Position numbers and translations under genes: made by a program
Notes under the pieces: generated by a model
Database searches by the model: none
Told to the model about the DNA's origin: nothing
Seen by the model: only the letters and a program-made list of their open reading frames with translations
Source: CAYNWH01 sp964400885
Lineage (GTDB): Bacteria > Patescibacteriota > Patescibacteriia > CAIXNZ01
DNA: 31,165 bases
Assembly: GCA_964400885.1 (NCBI GenBank)
Contig: CAYNWH010000011.1
Location: 1-31,165 of the forward strand
Direction of reading: 5' to 3'
In this document: positions 1 through 7,483 of the stretch, piece by piece
Layout: every line of letters begins with the position of its first letter
Position numbering within the stretch: position 1 is the first letter of the stretch

Positions 1-380
1 GCCTCGTTTTCTTCCAGCGAGGTTAAAACCGTGACAGCCGCTACCTGGCTGTAGCCACGGTTGGCCACCGCGGCCTTCATGGCGGCCACGCCGCAAGAAG
101 CATGGACGTTGAACATCATAACCCCCAACTCGGAAGCCGCCTTACTGGCTGCCCCGACCGTGTTGGGAATGTCGCAGAACTTGCCATCCAGGAAAACCCT
201 GGTTTTGCAGTCCAGAATGGCTTGAACTACGCGCGGTGCGCCTTCAGCCGTTAAAAGCTGTAAGCCCACCTTGAAAAGACCGACATGCGGGGCCAGCAGT
301 TGTGCCAACGCCACTGCCTGATCCAGTTTCGGCACATCCAGTGCCACAATGATCCTACTTTTTCCTCTTGTTCCTGGCAT
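1..380 (-). CDS. pyrF: Orotidine 5'-phosphate decarboxylase, N-terminal part (cut by left edge)
   Basis: Decarboxylates OMP to UMP, the last step of de novo pyrimidine synthesis. The 126 visible codons start at ATG 380 and run off the window. Seen: the strand-1 motif VALDV (about residues 12-16), KVGLQL (37-42), and the active-site block FLDGKFCDIPNTV (63-75). That block keeps the Asp-x-Lys-x-x-Asp pattern of the family (D65, K67, D70), although the usual DLKFHD reads DGKFCD here. NVHAS and AVTVLTS follow. The start is supported by an AGGAGGT (complement of 386-391) a few bases upstream. It lies 13 bp after pyrD and is probably the last gene of a pyrK-pyrD-pyrF operon. Identity is clear; the C-terminal half is not visible. 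Confidence 0.93.
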   Translation of the reverse strand, partial: MPGTRGKSRIIVALDVPKLDQAVALAQLLAPHVGLFKVGLQLLTAEGAPRVVQAILDCKTRVFLDGKFCDIPNTVGAASKAASELGVMMFNVHASCGVAAMKAAVANRGYSQVAAVTVLTSLEENE

Positions 381-393
381 GAAAGACCTCCTT

Positions 394-1311
394 TTATTTT
401 TTTGCCCCATGGATTTGGGCCAAATTCTCAATGCCTTGTTCCTGACAGTATTTTTCCAACCCGTCAATCAATTCCATCATGACTAAGGGGTCAAAAAAAT
501 TAGCAGTGCCAACTGCCACGGCTTGGCAACCTGCCTGTAAAAATTCTACCACATCAAAAACCGTGTAAATGCCGCCCATACCAATAATAGGAATTGAAAC
601 TGCTTGCCTGACAATCTTGATCAGCTTAAGCGCGGTCGCTTTAATCGGCCGGCCAGACAGGCCGCCGACTTTGATGCCGCCCACATTTTCTACTTTGATT
701 GTGTTAATAAGTGAAACAGCATCTGCACCAGCTGCTTCTACTGCCTGCGCAATTGCCCCGATTAAATCAGGAGACACGTTGGGAGTCAGCTTCACAATAA
801 TAGGCAAGTTGGTTGCTTGCCTTACTGCTGAAGTAACTTGGCTGGCGATCACAGGATCGCAGCCAAAAGGTATTTTACCGCCATGGATATTGGGGCAAGA
901 GATATTAATCTCCAGGGGAATCATGATTGGCGGGTCTGGAATCACTATTGCATTGACTTTTTCAGCCATAGTAGCAAACTCATTAATGGAAAAACCAGAA
1001 ATGTTAAGGATAACTGGTACTCCAAACTGAGTCATGAATGGCACCTTGGTTGCCAGGACTTCATCAATGCCCGGATTTTCCAAACCAATGGAATTAACCA
1101 TGCCACCTTTATGTTCGCAGATGCGAGGCTGGGGATTGCCGATTCGCGGCTCTAAGGTTGCCCCTTTGGCAACAATAGCACCAAGTTTACGAGGATCAAA
1201 ACCTTCCACTCTGGCAAACTCTTCGCCAAAGCCAAAAGTGCCAGAAGCCGGCATAATCGGATTTTGCATTTTAATACCAGCAATTTCTATGGCTAAATTA
1301 ACCGAGTTCAT
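394..1311 (-). CDS. pyrD: Dihydroorotate dehydrogenase, class 1B catalytic subunit
   Basis: Oxidises dihydroorotate to orotate using FMN, and passes electrons to PyrK. 305 residues, normal for class 1B. Seen: the FMN-site motif ASGTFGFG (22-29), NSIGLENPG (73-81), and ISCPN with Cys139, the catalytic base that separates class 1 from the Ser-using class 2. The C-terminal phosphate-binding parts are IGMGGI (243-248) and AVAVGTANF. There is no N-terminal membrane helix, as expected for a soluble class 1B enzyme. The ATG lies inside the end of pyrK (14 bp overlap) with AGGAGGT (complement 1320-1325) inside pyrK, so the two are probably translationally coupled. Confidence 0.96.
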   Translation of the reverse strand: MNSVNLAIEIAGIKMQNPIMPASGTFGFGEEFARVEGFDPRKLGAIVAKGATLEPRIGNPQPRICEHKGGMVNSIGLENPGIDEVLATKVPFMTQFGVPVILNISGFSINEFATMAEKVNAIVIPDPPIMIPLEINISCPNIHGGKIPFGCDPVIASQVTSAVRQATNLPIIVKLTPNVSPDLIGAIAQAVEAAGADAVSLINTIKVENVGGIKVGGLSGRPIKATALKLIKIVRQAVSIPIIGMGGIYTVFDVVEFLQAGCQAVAVGTANFFDPLVMMELIDGLEKYCQEQGIENLAQIHGAKK

Positions 1312-2110
1312 TCCAGATTACCTCCTCTGCCGGAAAAACAGGCCCGTCATGGCAAATGCGCTTCATGCCTGATTTAGTTTTGATTGAACAACCAAGACAA
1401 GCTCCGATACCGCAAGCCATGATTCTTTCCAAAATTACATAACAATCAAAATTATGCTTGGCGCAAATTTCTGCCACTTTACTCATCATGATATTTGGCC
1501 CGCAGGTTATAACCAAAATGTTTTGTCCTCTTGCCTCATCAGCAAAAGATCCAAATAAATCGGTTATAAAACCATTAACGCCAAAAGAACCATCATCAGT
1601 AGCAATTTCAAAATGTTCCCCAGTATAGAAGGTTAATGGAATGACATCATCTTTTGTCCTACTGCCGTAAAAAATTCTTGTTCTGCCTTCCTGGTATTCT
1701 GCAACGACTTTTTCCATAAAACAAAGGGGCGCAATACCAATACCGCCGCCGACCAGCCAAACTTCATCGTAAACATCGGGGTCAGGGATAAAACCATTAC
1801 CCAAAGGTCCCCAAAATTTAATCTGGTCGCCTTTTTTAAGCTGGCTTAAGAGCTTAGTATTTTCACCCACCACTTTGTACAGAATGGAAAAAGTATTATG
1901 AAAGGTACTGACCATGGCGATAGAAAAAGGCCGAGCCATACTTGACTCCTGCGCTAAAGGTGCAAGACAAACAAACTGGCCAGGATCAATCTTTGTTAAG
2001 TCAAAATCTTGATTTTCCGCCTGTAAAACTAATTCAAAAACATCAGTTGTTTTTTGCTGGTTGCTACAAATAGTAGCCAAACCGACTCTAATTTTTGCTT
2101 TGTTTTCCAC
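1298..2110 (-). CDS. pyrK: Dihydroorotate dehydrogenase electron transfer subunit (FAD, [2Fe-2S])
   Basis: Partner of class 1B PyrD; passes electrons from PyrD to NAD+ through a [2Fe-2S] cluster and FAD. 270 residues. Seen: ARPFSIA for FAD binding, GGGIGIAPL for the nucleotide-binding loop, and four cysteines near the C-terminus spaced C-x4-C-x2-C-x11-C (about C233, C238, C241, C253), the PyrK cluster signature. The start is GTG at 2110, supported by AGGAGGT (complement 2117-2122) at good spacing. It is the first gene of pyrK-pyrD-pyrF and has a probable promoter just upstream. Its presence confirms the NAD+-dependent type of PyrD. Confidence 0.96.
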   Translation of the reverse strand: MENKAKIRVGLATICSNQQKTTDVFELVLQAENQDFDLTKIDPGQFVCLAPLAQESSMARPFSIAMVSTFHNTFSILYKVVGENTKLLSQLKKGDQIKFWGPLGNGFIPDPDVYDEVWLVGGGIGIAPLCFMEKVVAEYQEGRTRIFYGSRTKDDVIPLTFYTGEHFEIATDDGSFGVNGFITDLFGSFADEARGQNILVITCGPNIMMSKVAEICAKHNFDCYVILERIMACGIGACLGCSIKTKSGMKRICHDGPVFPAEEVIWNELG

Positions 2111-2151
2111 TATAAAACCTCCTTTTAAAGCCTATTTTTCAAGGTTCTTTG

Positions 2152-2188
2152 CTTATAGCACCTTAACAAAAAACTAACTTAAAGTCAA
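2152..2188 (-). promoter_or_regulatory. Probable promoter of pyrK-pyrD-pyrF
   Basis: Read on the minus strand: TTGACT (2183-2188), 17 bp, then TAAGGT (2160-2165) preceded by TGT, an extended -10 form. A second candidate -10, TGC-TATAAG (2152-2160), lies just downstream without a matching -35. The pyrB promoter has the same plan. It follows the pyrC terminator hairpin, so pyrKDF is probably a separate unit. Confidence 0.5.
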
Positions 2189-2206
2189 TAATTTAATGCC
2201 TTAAAA

Positions 2207-2233
2207 TTAAAAAGGGTACTCTTGCGAGTACCC
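2207..2233 (-). terminator. Rho-independent terminator after pyrC
   Basis: Perfect 8-bp stem GGGTACTC/GAGTACCC (2214-2221 with 2226-2233) and a 4-nt loop, followed on the minus strand by TTTTTAATTTT. It begins 7 bp after the pyrC stop codon. Confidence 0.85.
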
Positions 2234-2239
2234 GATATC

Positions 2240-3484
2240 TCAAATTGAAAGTTCTCCATCCTGCATAAGGATTTTTCCCTTGTGGATGGTCATCACTGGC
2301 CAGCCTTGCAGCCGCTTACCAGCCCAAGGGCAGTTGCGAGACAGGCTTTGGAATTGATCTACGTCAACTTTTCGCCTCTTTTTAGGGTCGATAACTGTGA
2401 TGTCAGCCACTGATCCTAGTGTCAAAGCCCCATGACCGTTAAGGCCAAGGATTTTAGCCGGATTAGCTGTCAACTTACGGATGATTACTTTTGGCGCTAA
2501 AAAATGCGCCAATTGAGTAAAGACCACCGGAATTAGAGTTTCCAACCCAATAATGCCAAAAGGCGCTTTCTCAACTGTTTGTGCTTTTTCTGCCGGCGCG
2601 TGCGGTGCATGGTCAGTAGCGATCACGTCTATAGTGCCATCAACCAAACCCTGAATTATTTCCTTACGGTCAGATTCTCCCCGTAGGGGAGGATTCATTT
2701 TTGCATTTGTGCCAAGCCGCCTGAAATCGCTGGCAGTTAAGGCAATGTAATGAGGTGCTGTTTCGCAGGTCACTGGAACCTGACGATCTTGTGCTTCACG
2801 CACCAGCTGCACTGTTTCTTTACAGCTAACATGCTGCAAATGCATCGGCAAGCCGAATTCTTCAGCAATTTTCAGCGCCAGACTGGCTTGATGAATTTCC
2901 GATCTCCTATCATAAGGAGAAAAACGGGAATCCTCGCAATGCAGCAGTAATGGCAACCGAAAAATCTGGCATTTATTCATGGCATCCAGTAAGATATCTG
3001 GATTCTGAAGCCCCTTGCCGTCATCACTAGCAGCAATTGCGCCCGACTGTTTCATGGCCAGCAGATCAATTATTTCTTCACCTGCCAACCCTTTAGTCAC
3101 GGCAGAGACCTGTAACAAATTAATCAAGCCGACTTCATCTGCTCTGAGCTGGACTTCGGCCAATGTTTGCAGGTTATCAACTGCTGGCGAAGTGTTTGCC
3201 ATGCAAACAAGGGAAGTAAAACCTCCCATTATAGCCGCAAGGCTTAAACTGCCCAGGTTTTCCTTGTGTTCTTGTCCTGGTGTTCTGCCGTGCACATGCA
3301 TGTCAATCAGCCCAGGCACAACTAATAGTTCTGCGCAGTTAATGACCTGGCAACTAGGCATTGGAGTAGAAAGGTCTTTACCAATTTTACTGATTTTGCC
3401 TTTTTCAATCAGGATGTCGCTGATGCAATCAAAGTCATTAGCCGGATCAATAACTCTGCCGCCTTTAAGTATTAAACCTGTCAT
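2240..3484 (-). CDS. pyrC: Dihydroorotase, class I
   Basis: Closes carbamoyl aspartate to dihydroorotate, step three of pyrimidine synthesis. 414 residues, the usual length for class I. Seen: the amidohydrolase zinc motif DMHVHGRTPG (D61, H63, H65, R67), AASDDGKGL with the Asp pair that replaces the carbamylated lysine in class I enzymes, LQHVS and ETAPHY with further metal-site histidines, and ATDHAPH with the catalytic Asp. The start ATG has AAGGAGGTG (complement of 3491-3496) upstream. It is followed by its own terminator. A strong hairpin lies between pyrB and its SD (see findings), so its transcription may depend on read-through from pyrB. Confidence 0.96.
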   Translation of the reverse strand: MTGLILKGGRVIDPANDFDCISDILIEKGKISKIGKDLSTPMPSCQVINCAELLVVPGLIDMHVHGRTPGQEHKENLGSLSLAAIMGGFTSLVCMANTSPAVDNLQTLAEVQLRADEVGLINLLQVSAVTKGLAGEEIIDLLAMKQSGAIAASDDGKGLQNPDILLDAMNKCQIFRLPLLLHCEDSRFSPYDRRSEIHQASLALKIAEEFGLPMHLQHVSCKETVQLVREAQDRQVPVTCETAPHYIALTASDFRRLGTNAKMNPPLRGESDRKEIIQGLVDGTIDVIATDHAPHAPAEKAQTVEKAPFGIIGLETLIPVVFTQLAHFLAPKVIIRKLTANPAKILGLNGHGALTLGSVADITVIDPKKRRKVDVDQFQSLSRNCPWAGKRLQGWPVMTIHKGKILMQDGELSI

Positions 3485-3507
3485 TTTCTCACCTCCTTGG
3501 AAATGTT

Positions 3508-3531
3508 AAAAGGGGGCAGTTGCCCCCTTTT
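3508..3531 (-). terminator. Terminator-like hairpin between pyrB and pyrC
   Basis: Near-perfect palindrome: AAAAGGGGGCA, 2-nt spacer, TGCCCCCTTTT. It gives a T-tail on either strand. It lies between the pyrB stop (3557) and the pyrC SD, with only about a dozen bases between hairpin and SD. There is no room for a pyrC promoter downstream of it. Confidence 0.7.
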
Positions 3532-3556
3532 GAGACGTTTAGGTTAGGAATCGATA

Positions 3557-4573
3557 TTAAACTGCCGATGCCAAAAGCTCTTCTGCTTTAGCCGCATTGA
3601 AGATAATCAGTAACAACGCCATCCTGACGTAAACCCCGTTTTCCACTTGGCGGAAATACCAGGCCCGCTCATTGTTATCAACCTCTTCCGCAATTTCTTC
3701 ATTGCGGGGCAGTGGATGAAGAATGATTGAATCGCCAGGCATTTCTTCTGCTATCTTCAGGGTCATCATCAGTTGCCGATTCGCCCGCTTCATCAGCCAG
3801 CGTTTGAACGGATTCCATTCACGCTCAAGCTGAGGGCGAGTCATGTAAACAACGTCAACTCGGCAAGAGACCCCTAGTAGATCAGACGATTCAGACCATT
3901 TCACTCCGTGGCTGCTGAGATAATCCTTGACATCCTGTCCCATCCTGGAAAATCTGGAAAAAACAAAGATGATTTCAATGTCCTTAAACTTGGACAGCAT
4001 GTAAGCCAAAGACCGGACCGTTCTTCCTCTTTTCAAATCTCCCACCATGGCGATTTTAAGGCCATCTATTTTGCCGAACCGCTCGAAAATTGTGTAAAGA
4101 TCCAAAAGCGCTTGAGTCGGATGCTGGCCCTTGCCATCACCGCCATTGATTACTGCCGGCGGATTTTCTTTGTGGTTGACTCTCAATGCTACTGTCCGGG
4201 CAGCTCCTTCGGTTTTATGGCGCATAATAATCACATCTGCCATCTGCGCCATAGTACTGCCAGTGTCACCCAAACTTTCGCCCTTAACCGCTGAAGAAAA
4301 TTCCGCAGCATTTTCACTTGAAACCTTTGTTGCTCCGAGACGGTTGAGCGCCGTCTCAAATGATAATCTCGTACGCGTCGACGGCTCATAAAAAAGAGCC
4401 GCTCCATTGCAACCTTTTAACCAGTCCACAACAGAGCCTTTAGGCACTTTTTCCTTAAGAATGGTAGCCAGCAGAAAAAGTCTTTCCAGCTGTTTTCTGG
4501 AAAATTGTTGGGATGCTACCACATGAGGGAATCCTACTCCCTCTTCTTCTCCCCACCATTGGATATCCGCCAT
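3557..4573 (-). CDS. pyrB: Aspartate carbamoyltransferase, catalytic chain
   Basis: Transfers the carbamoyl group to aspartate, the committed step of pyrimidine synthesis. Seen: the carbamoyl-phosphate loop FYEPSTRTRLSFE, the lysine loop SAVKGESLGDT that reaches in from the neighbouring subunit, HPTQALLDLYTI, and the C-terminal HPLPR with NEEIAEEVD. At 338 residues it is slightly longer than usual; the extra residues are mainly an N-terminal stretch of about 25 (MADIQWWGEEEG...). No pyrI regulatory subunit is adjacent, so the enzyme may be unregulated or controlled elsewhere. SD AGGAGG (complement 4579-4583) and a promoter precede it. The next gene is pyrC, 72 bp on. Confidence 0.96.
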   Translation of the reverse strand: MADIQWWGEEEGVGFPHVVASQQFSRKQLERLFLLATILKEKVPKGSVVDWLKGCNGAALFYEPSTRTRLSFETALNRLGATKVSSENAAEFSSAVKGESLGDTGSTMAQMADVIIMRHKTEGAARTVALRVNHKENPPAVINGGDGKGQHPTQALLDLYTIFERFGKIDGLKIAMVGDLKRGRTVRSLAYMLSKFKDIEIIFVFSRFSRMGQDVKDYLSSHGVKWSESSDLLGVSCRVDVVYMTRPQLEREWNPFKRWLMKRANRQLMMTLKIAEEMPGDSIILHPLPRNEEIAEEVDNNERAWYFRQVENGVYVRMALLLIIFNAAKAEELLASAV

Positions 4574-4618
4574 TTTTTCCTCCTTGTTTGCCTTTTCAAT
4601 GTTCTTTTTCCTTAACTG

Positions 4619-4647
4619 AACTTAACAAAAAAAAAATGCCTTGTCAA
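4619..4647 (-). promoter_or_regulatory. Probable pyrB promoter
   Basis: Minus strand: TTGACA (4642-4647), 17 bp, TAAGTT (4619-4624) preceded by TGT. The -35 overlaps the recO stop codon, so pyrB can start independently of recO. Confidence 0.6.
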
Positions 4648-5414
4648 GACAATTTATTTATAAATTCATAGCTCTTAAGCGGCTTTTCCAGATTGACCAA
4701 TAGCAGTTTATAAACCAGCTGATTAAACTGTCTGATATCTTCCAGATGATTTTCAAGAAAAATAAAATCTTCTAATTGTTTTTCCTGGGCTAATTGTAGA
4801 AATTTAATCAAATTATCTGAAATTAAAATATAATCTTCGATCAGGCAAACATTTTTACAATCCTCGCAAATAATACCGCCAAAAGTAAAATCAAAAATAT
4901 TTTTGGGCAGTAAAATTGCTCGCTGGCAATTTAAACAACGTTTAATTTCCGGCTGATAACCAAGCAGCTGTAAAAGTTTTAAAGCATAAACATTTGTCAA
5001 AAATAATAACTTTTCTTTTTCAGTTTTATTAATCTGCTGATCTAATATGCCTAAAATTTTTATCAACAATTCAAATTTATCTTTTTTTTGCGTCTGTCCC
5101 ACGATTAAACCATCTGTGATTTCTGCTAAATAATTTAAAAGCGCAAACCCAAACAAATCCTGCCTTAAATTCTGGTAACTATTTAGTAAATTGCAGTTAG
5201 CTAATTTATCTAAAACTTTGCCCTTGGCAATCATGACTTTTACTAAATAAAATGGCTCTAAATAAGGATTTAATTTACTGGAGATTTTTTTCGTGCCTTT
5301 GGCTAAAACTTCTATTTTACCAAAGTCTTCTGTATAAAGATAAAAAAGACGATCATTTTCTTGATAGTCTCGGCGCTTTAAAATAATTCCGGTTGTGGTA
5401 TAAGTTTGGGACAT
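4644..5414 (-). CDS. recO: DNA repair protein RecO
   Basis: RecO works with RecF and RecR to load RecA at gaps and can anneal single strands. 256 residues, normal length. Seen: an N-terminal OB-fold that starts TTGIILKRRDYQENDRLF, the typical RecO opening, then a helical domain, and a zinc finger at C160/C163 and C183/C186 (CLNC...CEDC). AT-rich, with no SD before the ATG. It is separated from upstream ruvX by a palindromic repeat element and followed closely by the pyrB promoter. Confidence 0.93.
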   Translation of the reverse strand: MSQTYTTTGIILKRRDYQENDRLFYLYTEDFGKIEVLAKGTKKISSKLNPYLEPFYLVKVMIAKGKVLDKLANCNLLNSYQNLRQDLFGFALLNYLAEITDGLIVGQTQKKDKFELLIKILGILDQQINKTEKEKLLFLTNVYALKLLQLLGYQPEIKRCLNCQRAILLPKNIFDFTFGGIICEDCKNVCLIEDYILISDNLIKFLQLAQEKQLEDFIFLENHLEDIRQFNQLVYKLLLVNLEKPLKSYEFINKLS

Positions 5415-5421
5415 AATCTCA

Positions 5422-5513
5422 GCCCTCTGTCATCCTGAGATTAAACGAAGGATCTCCTTGGAATTAAGTGCCATAGAGATTCCTCGCTTCATTCGGAATG
5501 ACAGACAGAGGGC
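5422..5513. repeat. Imperfect palindromic intergenic repeat (MITE-like)
   Basis: The whole ruvX-recO gap is one inverted repeat. The left arm starts GCCCTCTGTCAT and continues to GGATCTC; the right arm ends with GGAATGACAGACAGAGGGC and carries the matching GAGATTCC. The arms pair with a few bulges. Its look (TGTCATYCTGA...CGAAGGATCTC) matches a type of short palindromic repeat I know from the intergenic regions of many bacteria. No ORF inside. Confidence 0.75.
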
Positions 5514-5523
5514 AATTAATAAT

Positions 5524-5916
5524 TTATTGCTCATCTAAATAACTTTGCAGTATTATCATCGCTGCCACATCATCATCCATATGTTTAACTTTCATTTCTT
5601 TAAGCAAACTTTTAGCATAACTCGAAGAAAGTCGTTCATCCTGCTCAATAATCGGCAAGTAAGTCGCCTTTTTCAATTTCTCAATAAAACTAAAAACTAT
5701 TTTAGTCTGCTTAGAAGTTGAACTCTTTAGCGTTAAAGGCAAGCCAATGACAATCTTACTGATTTCTTCTTCTTGACAAATTTCGCTAATTTTAGCTAAA
5801 ATATTTTTATCGTTATTTAATATTTTAAAAGGCGAAGCAATTTTTGTTTCAGTATCAGCAATTGCCAAGCCCACTTTTTTCTCGCCATAATCAATGCCTA
5901 ATAATTTTTCACTCAT
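5524..5916 (-). CDS. ruvX: Putative pre-16S rRNA nuclease / Holliday junction resolvase-like YqgF
   Basis: RNase H-like fold protein; the E. coli relative is needed for 16S rRNA 5'-end maturation, and the family is also called RuvX. 130 residues, normal. Seen: GIDYGEKKVGLA (Asp9 in strand 1), IVIGLPL (56-61), DERLSS (93-98), and the C-terminal DDDVAAMIIL (114-123) with the third acidic site. The start ATG overlaps the stop of a 24-codon micro-ORF (ATGA overlap). It sits in the map-ruvX-recO run in place of the infA-rpmJ-rpsM genes that follow map in many bacteria. Confidence 0.93.
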   Translation of the reverse strand: MSEKLLGIDYGEKKVGLAIADTETKIASPFKILNNDKNILAKISEICQEEEISKIVIGLPLTLKSSTSKQTKIVFSFIEKLKKATYLPIIEQDERLSSSYAKSLLKEMKVKHMDDDVAAMIILQSYLDEQ

Positions 5917-5987
5917 AAAATTTCTCTTAAAATTTGGTTAACAAAATCCATTTTTCCATCATTTGAAATTATTACATTCTCTGACAT
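5913..5987 (-). CDS. Possible 24-residue micro-ORF between map and ruvX
   Basis: ATG at 5987 lies one base after the map stop codon, and its TGA overlaps the ruvX ATG by 4 bp. The deduced peptide begins MSENVIISNDG and ends VNQILREIL. I recognise no family. The exact packing between two real genes is the only support. It could be a coupling peptide that keeps ribosomes moving from map to ruvX, or chance. There is no SD, which is normal for neighbouring genes. Confidence 0.3.
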   Translation of the reverse strand: MSENVIISNDGKMDFVNQILREIL

Positions 5988-5988
5988 A

Positions 5989-6762
5989 TTAAAATTGCGT
6001 TAAAATTCTTGTCTTACCATTATGATCTAAGGCTACTGTATGTTCGAATTGGGCTGACAAACTGCCGTCAGCAGTGATAAAGGTCCAGCTATCATCGGCC
6101 AGCTTAATTGGCCAGTCGCCAATATTAACCATAGGCTCAATCGCAATAGTCATGCCTTTTTTTATGGGAATTGATTTTGCTTCTTCAGTAAAATAATTGG
6201 GCACCCGCGGATCCTCATGAACATTTTTACCTACGCCATGGCCAACTAATTCCCGCACTACAGAAAAGCCATGTTTTTCTGCATGAGTTTGAATGGCACT
6301 GCCAATATCAGCTAAAGTATTGCCCTCTCTGACTTGTTTAATTCCTAAAGCTAAAGCATCTCTAGTGACAATTAATAATTTTTCTGCTTCTGGACTGATT
6401 TTCCCGACTGCTAATGTCACAGCCATGTCTGTAAAATAACCTTTGTATTCAACGCCTAAATCTAAACCAATAATATCGCCTGACTCTAATATTATTGACC
6501 TGTCAGCAGGCCCATGGACTATCTCATTATTAATAGAAGCACATAAGGCTGTGGGAAAGGGCCTATCAGTAGGAGAAGTTTTATAATTTTTAAAAGACGG
6601 CCGGCTACCGCTGGCTAAAATTAAATTTTCTGCCAGCTCATTAAGCTTTTTAATCCCAACTCCTGGCTTGGCTTCAGCAGAAACTTTTTTTAAAACCTCT
6701 GCTAAGATCTTGCCGCCTTCAGCCATTAATTCTATTTCTTTTTGCGTTTTATAAATTATCAT
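5989..6762 (-). CDS. map: Methionine aminopeptidase, type I
   Basis: Removes the initiator methionine from new proteins. 257 residues, typical of the short bacterial type I enzyme. All five metal ligands are seen: D101 in GLDLGVEYKGYFTD, D112, H175 in VGHGVGKNVHEDP, E209 in IEPMVNIG and E240 in FEHTVAL. It overlaps the end of adk by 14 bp, so the pair is probably translationally coupled. The secY-adk-map order is the usual end of the spc operon. Confidence 0.96.
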   Translation of the reverse strand: MIIYKTQKEIELMAEGGKILAEVLKKVSAEAKPGVGIKKLNELAENLILASGSRPSFKNYKTSPTDRPFPTALCASINNEIVHGPADRSIILESGDIIGLDLGVEYKGYFTDMAVTLAVGKISPEAEKLLIVTRDALALGIKQVREGNTLADIGSAIQTHAEKHGFSVVRELVGHGVGKNVHEDPRVPNYFTEEAKSIPIKKGMTIAIEPMVNIGDWPIKLADDSWTFITADGSLSAQFEHTVALDHNGKTRILTQF

Positions 6763-7399
6763 TTTTTAACCCTTTATCTTTTAAAGCTTTGTAGATTCGC
6801 TCAAAAACCTCTCCGATTGAGGCTTCACCATCTATTTTTATAACTTTATCTTGTTTTTGAAAATAATCAATAACAGGCTGAGTTTCTGTATGATAAATAT
6901 TTAATCTTTCTTTAATTGCTTCGGGGTAATCATCTTTGCGCTGGATAAGAGGTTTGTTGTCTTTATCACAAACCATATCATTTTTTGGCTTTTTATATTC
7001 AAGATGATAAGTTTCGCCGCATTCACAAACCCGGCGGCCACTTAATCTTTTAATCGTTTCTGCTTCAGAAATTTCAATGACAATCAAACAATCTATTTTA
7101 ATTAGTTTTTCTAAAAAAGTAGCTTGCTCCAAGTGGCGAGGATAACCGTCTAGAATTACTCCTTTTTTATATTTTTCTTTTCTCAATTCTTCTCTAATTA
7201 ACTGATTCGTTATTTGATTAGGCACCAATTCTCCTTTTAAAACAAAAACTTTCACTTCTTTGCCTAATTTTGTTTTTTCTTTTATTTGCTCGCGTAAAAG
7301 CTGGCCAACCGAAACTGCTGGAATCTTTAATTTTTGAATCAAAAGTTCAGCTTGAGTGCCTTTGCCCGAGCCCTGAGGCCCGATGAGAATTAAATTCAT
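6749..7399 (-). CDS. adk: Adenylate kinase
   Basis: Interconverts ATP + AMP and 2 ADP. 216 residues. Seen: the P-loop GPQGSGKGTQ (7-16), the AMP-site helix with GQLLRE, and LDGYPRHLEQA (83-93). The LID starts GRRVCECGETYH and later has CDKD (144-147), so this is the long, zinc-type LID. The first cysteine pair is C-x-C (125, 127), not the usual C-x2-C, one residue short. The second pair is C..D, as in some Bacillus enzymes. A terminator-like hairpin sits between secY and this gene. Confidence 0.95.
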   Translation of the reverse strand: MNLILIGPQGSGKGTQAELLIQKLKIPAVSVGQLLREQIKEKTKLGKEVKVFVLKGELVPNQITNQLIREELRKEKYKKGVILDGYPRHLEQATFLEKLIKIDCLIVIEISEAETIKRLSGRRVCECGETYHLEYKKPKNDMVCDKDNKPLIQRKDDYPEAIKERLNIYHTETQPVIDYFQKQDKVIKIDGEASIGEVFERIYKALKDKGLKNDNL

Positions 7400-7429
7400 T
7401 TTTTTATCTTATTATTTAGATTAAAAAAT

Positions 7430-7451
7430 AAAAAGGGTTTAATCCCTTTTT
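7430..7451 (-). terminator. Terminator-like hairpin between secY and adk
   Basis: Stem AAAAAGGG/CCCTTTTT with a 6-nt loop; on the minus strand it is followed by ATTTTTTAAT. Only about 30 bp remain before the adk ATG. It may end a fraction of the long ribosomal transcript and lower adk-map expression. Confidence 0.65.
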
Positions 7452-7483
7452 ATTATAGCAAAAATTTTGATTTAAAAGTAATA

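Noticed and set aside
569..1030. 153-residue ORF on the plus strand opposite pyrD
   Set aside because: Antisense shadow of a conserved gene; no promoter, SD or recognisable sequence.
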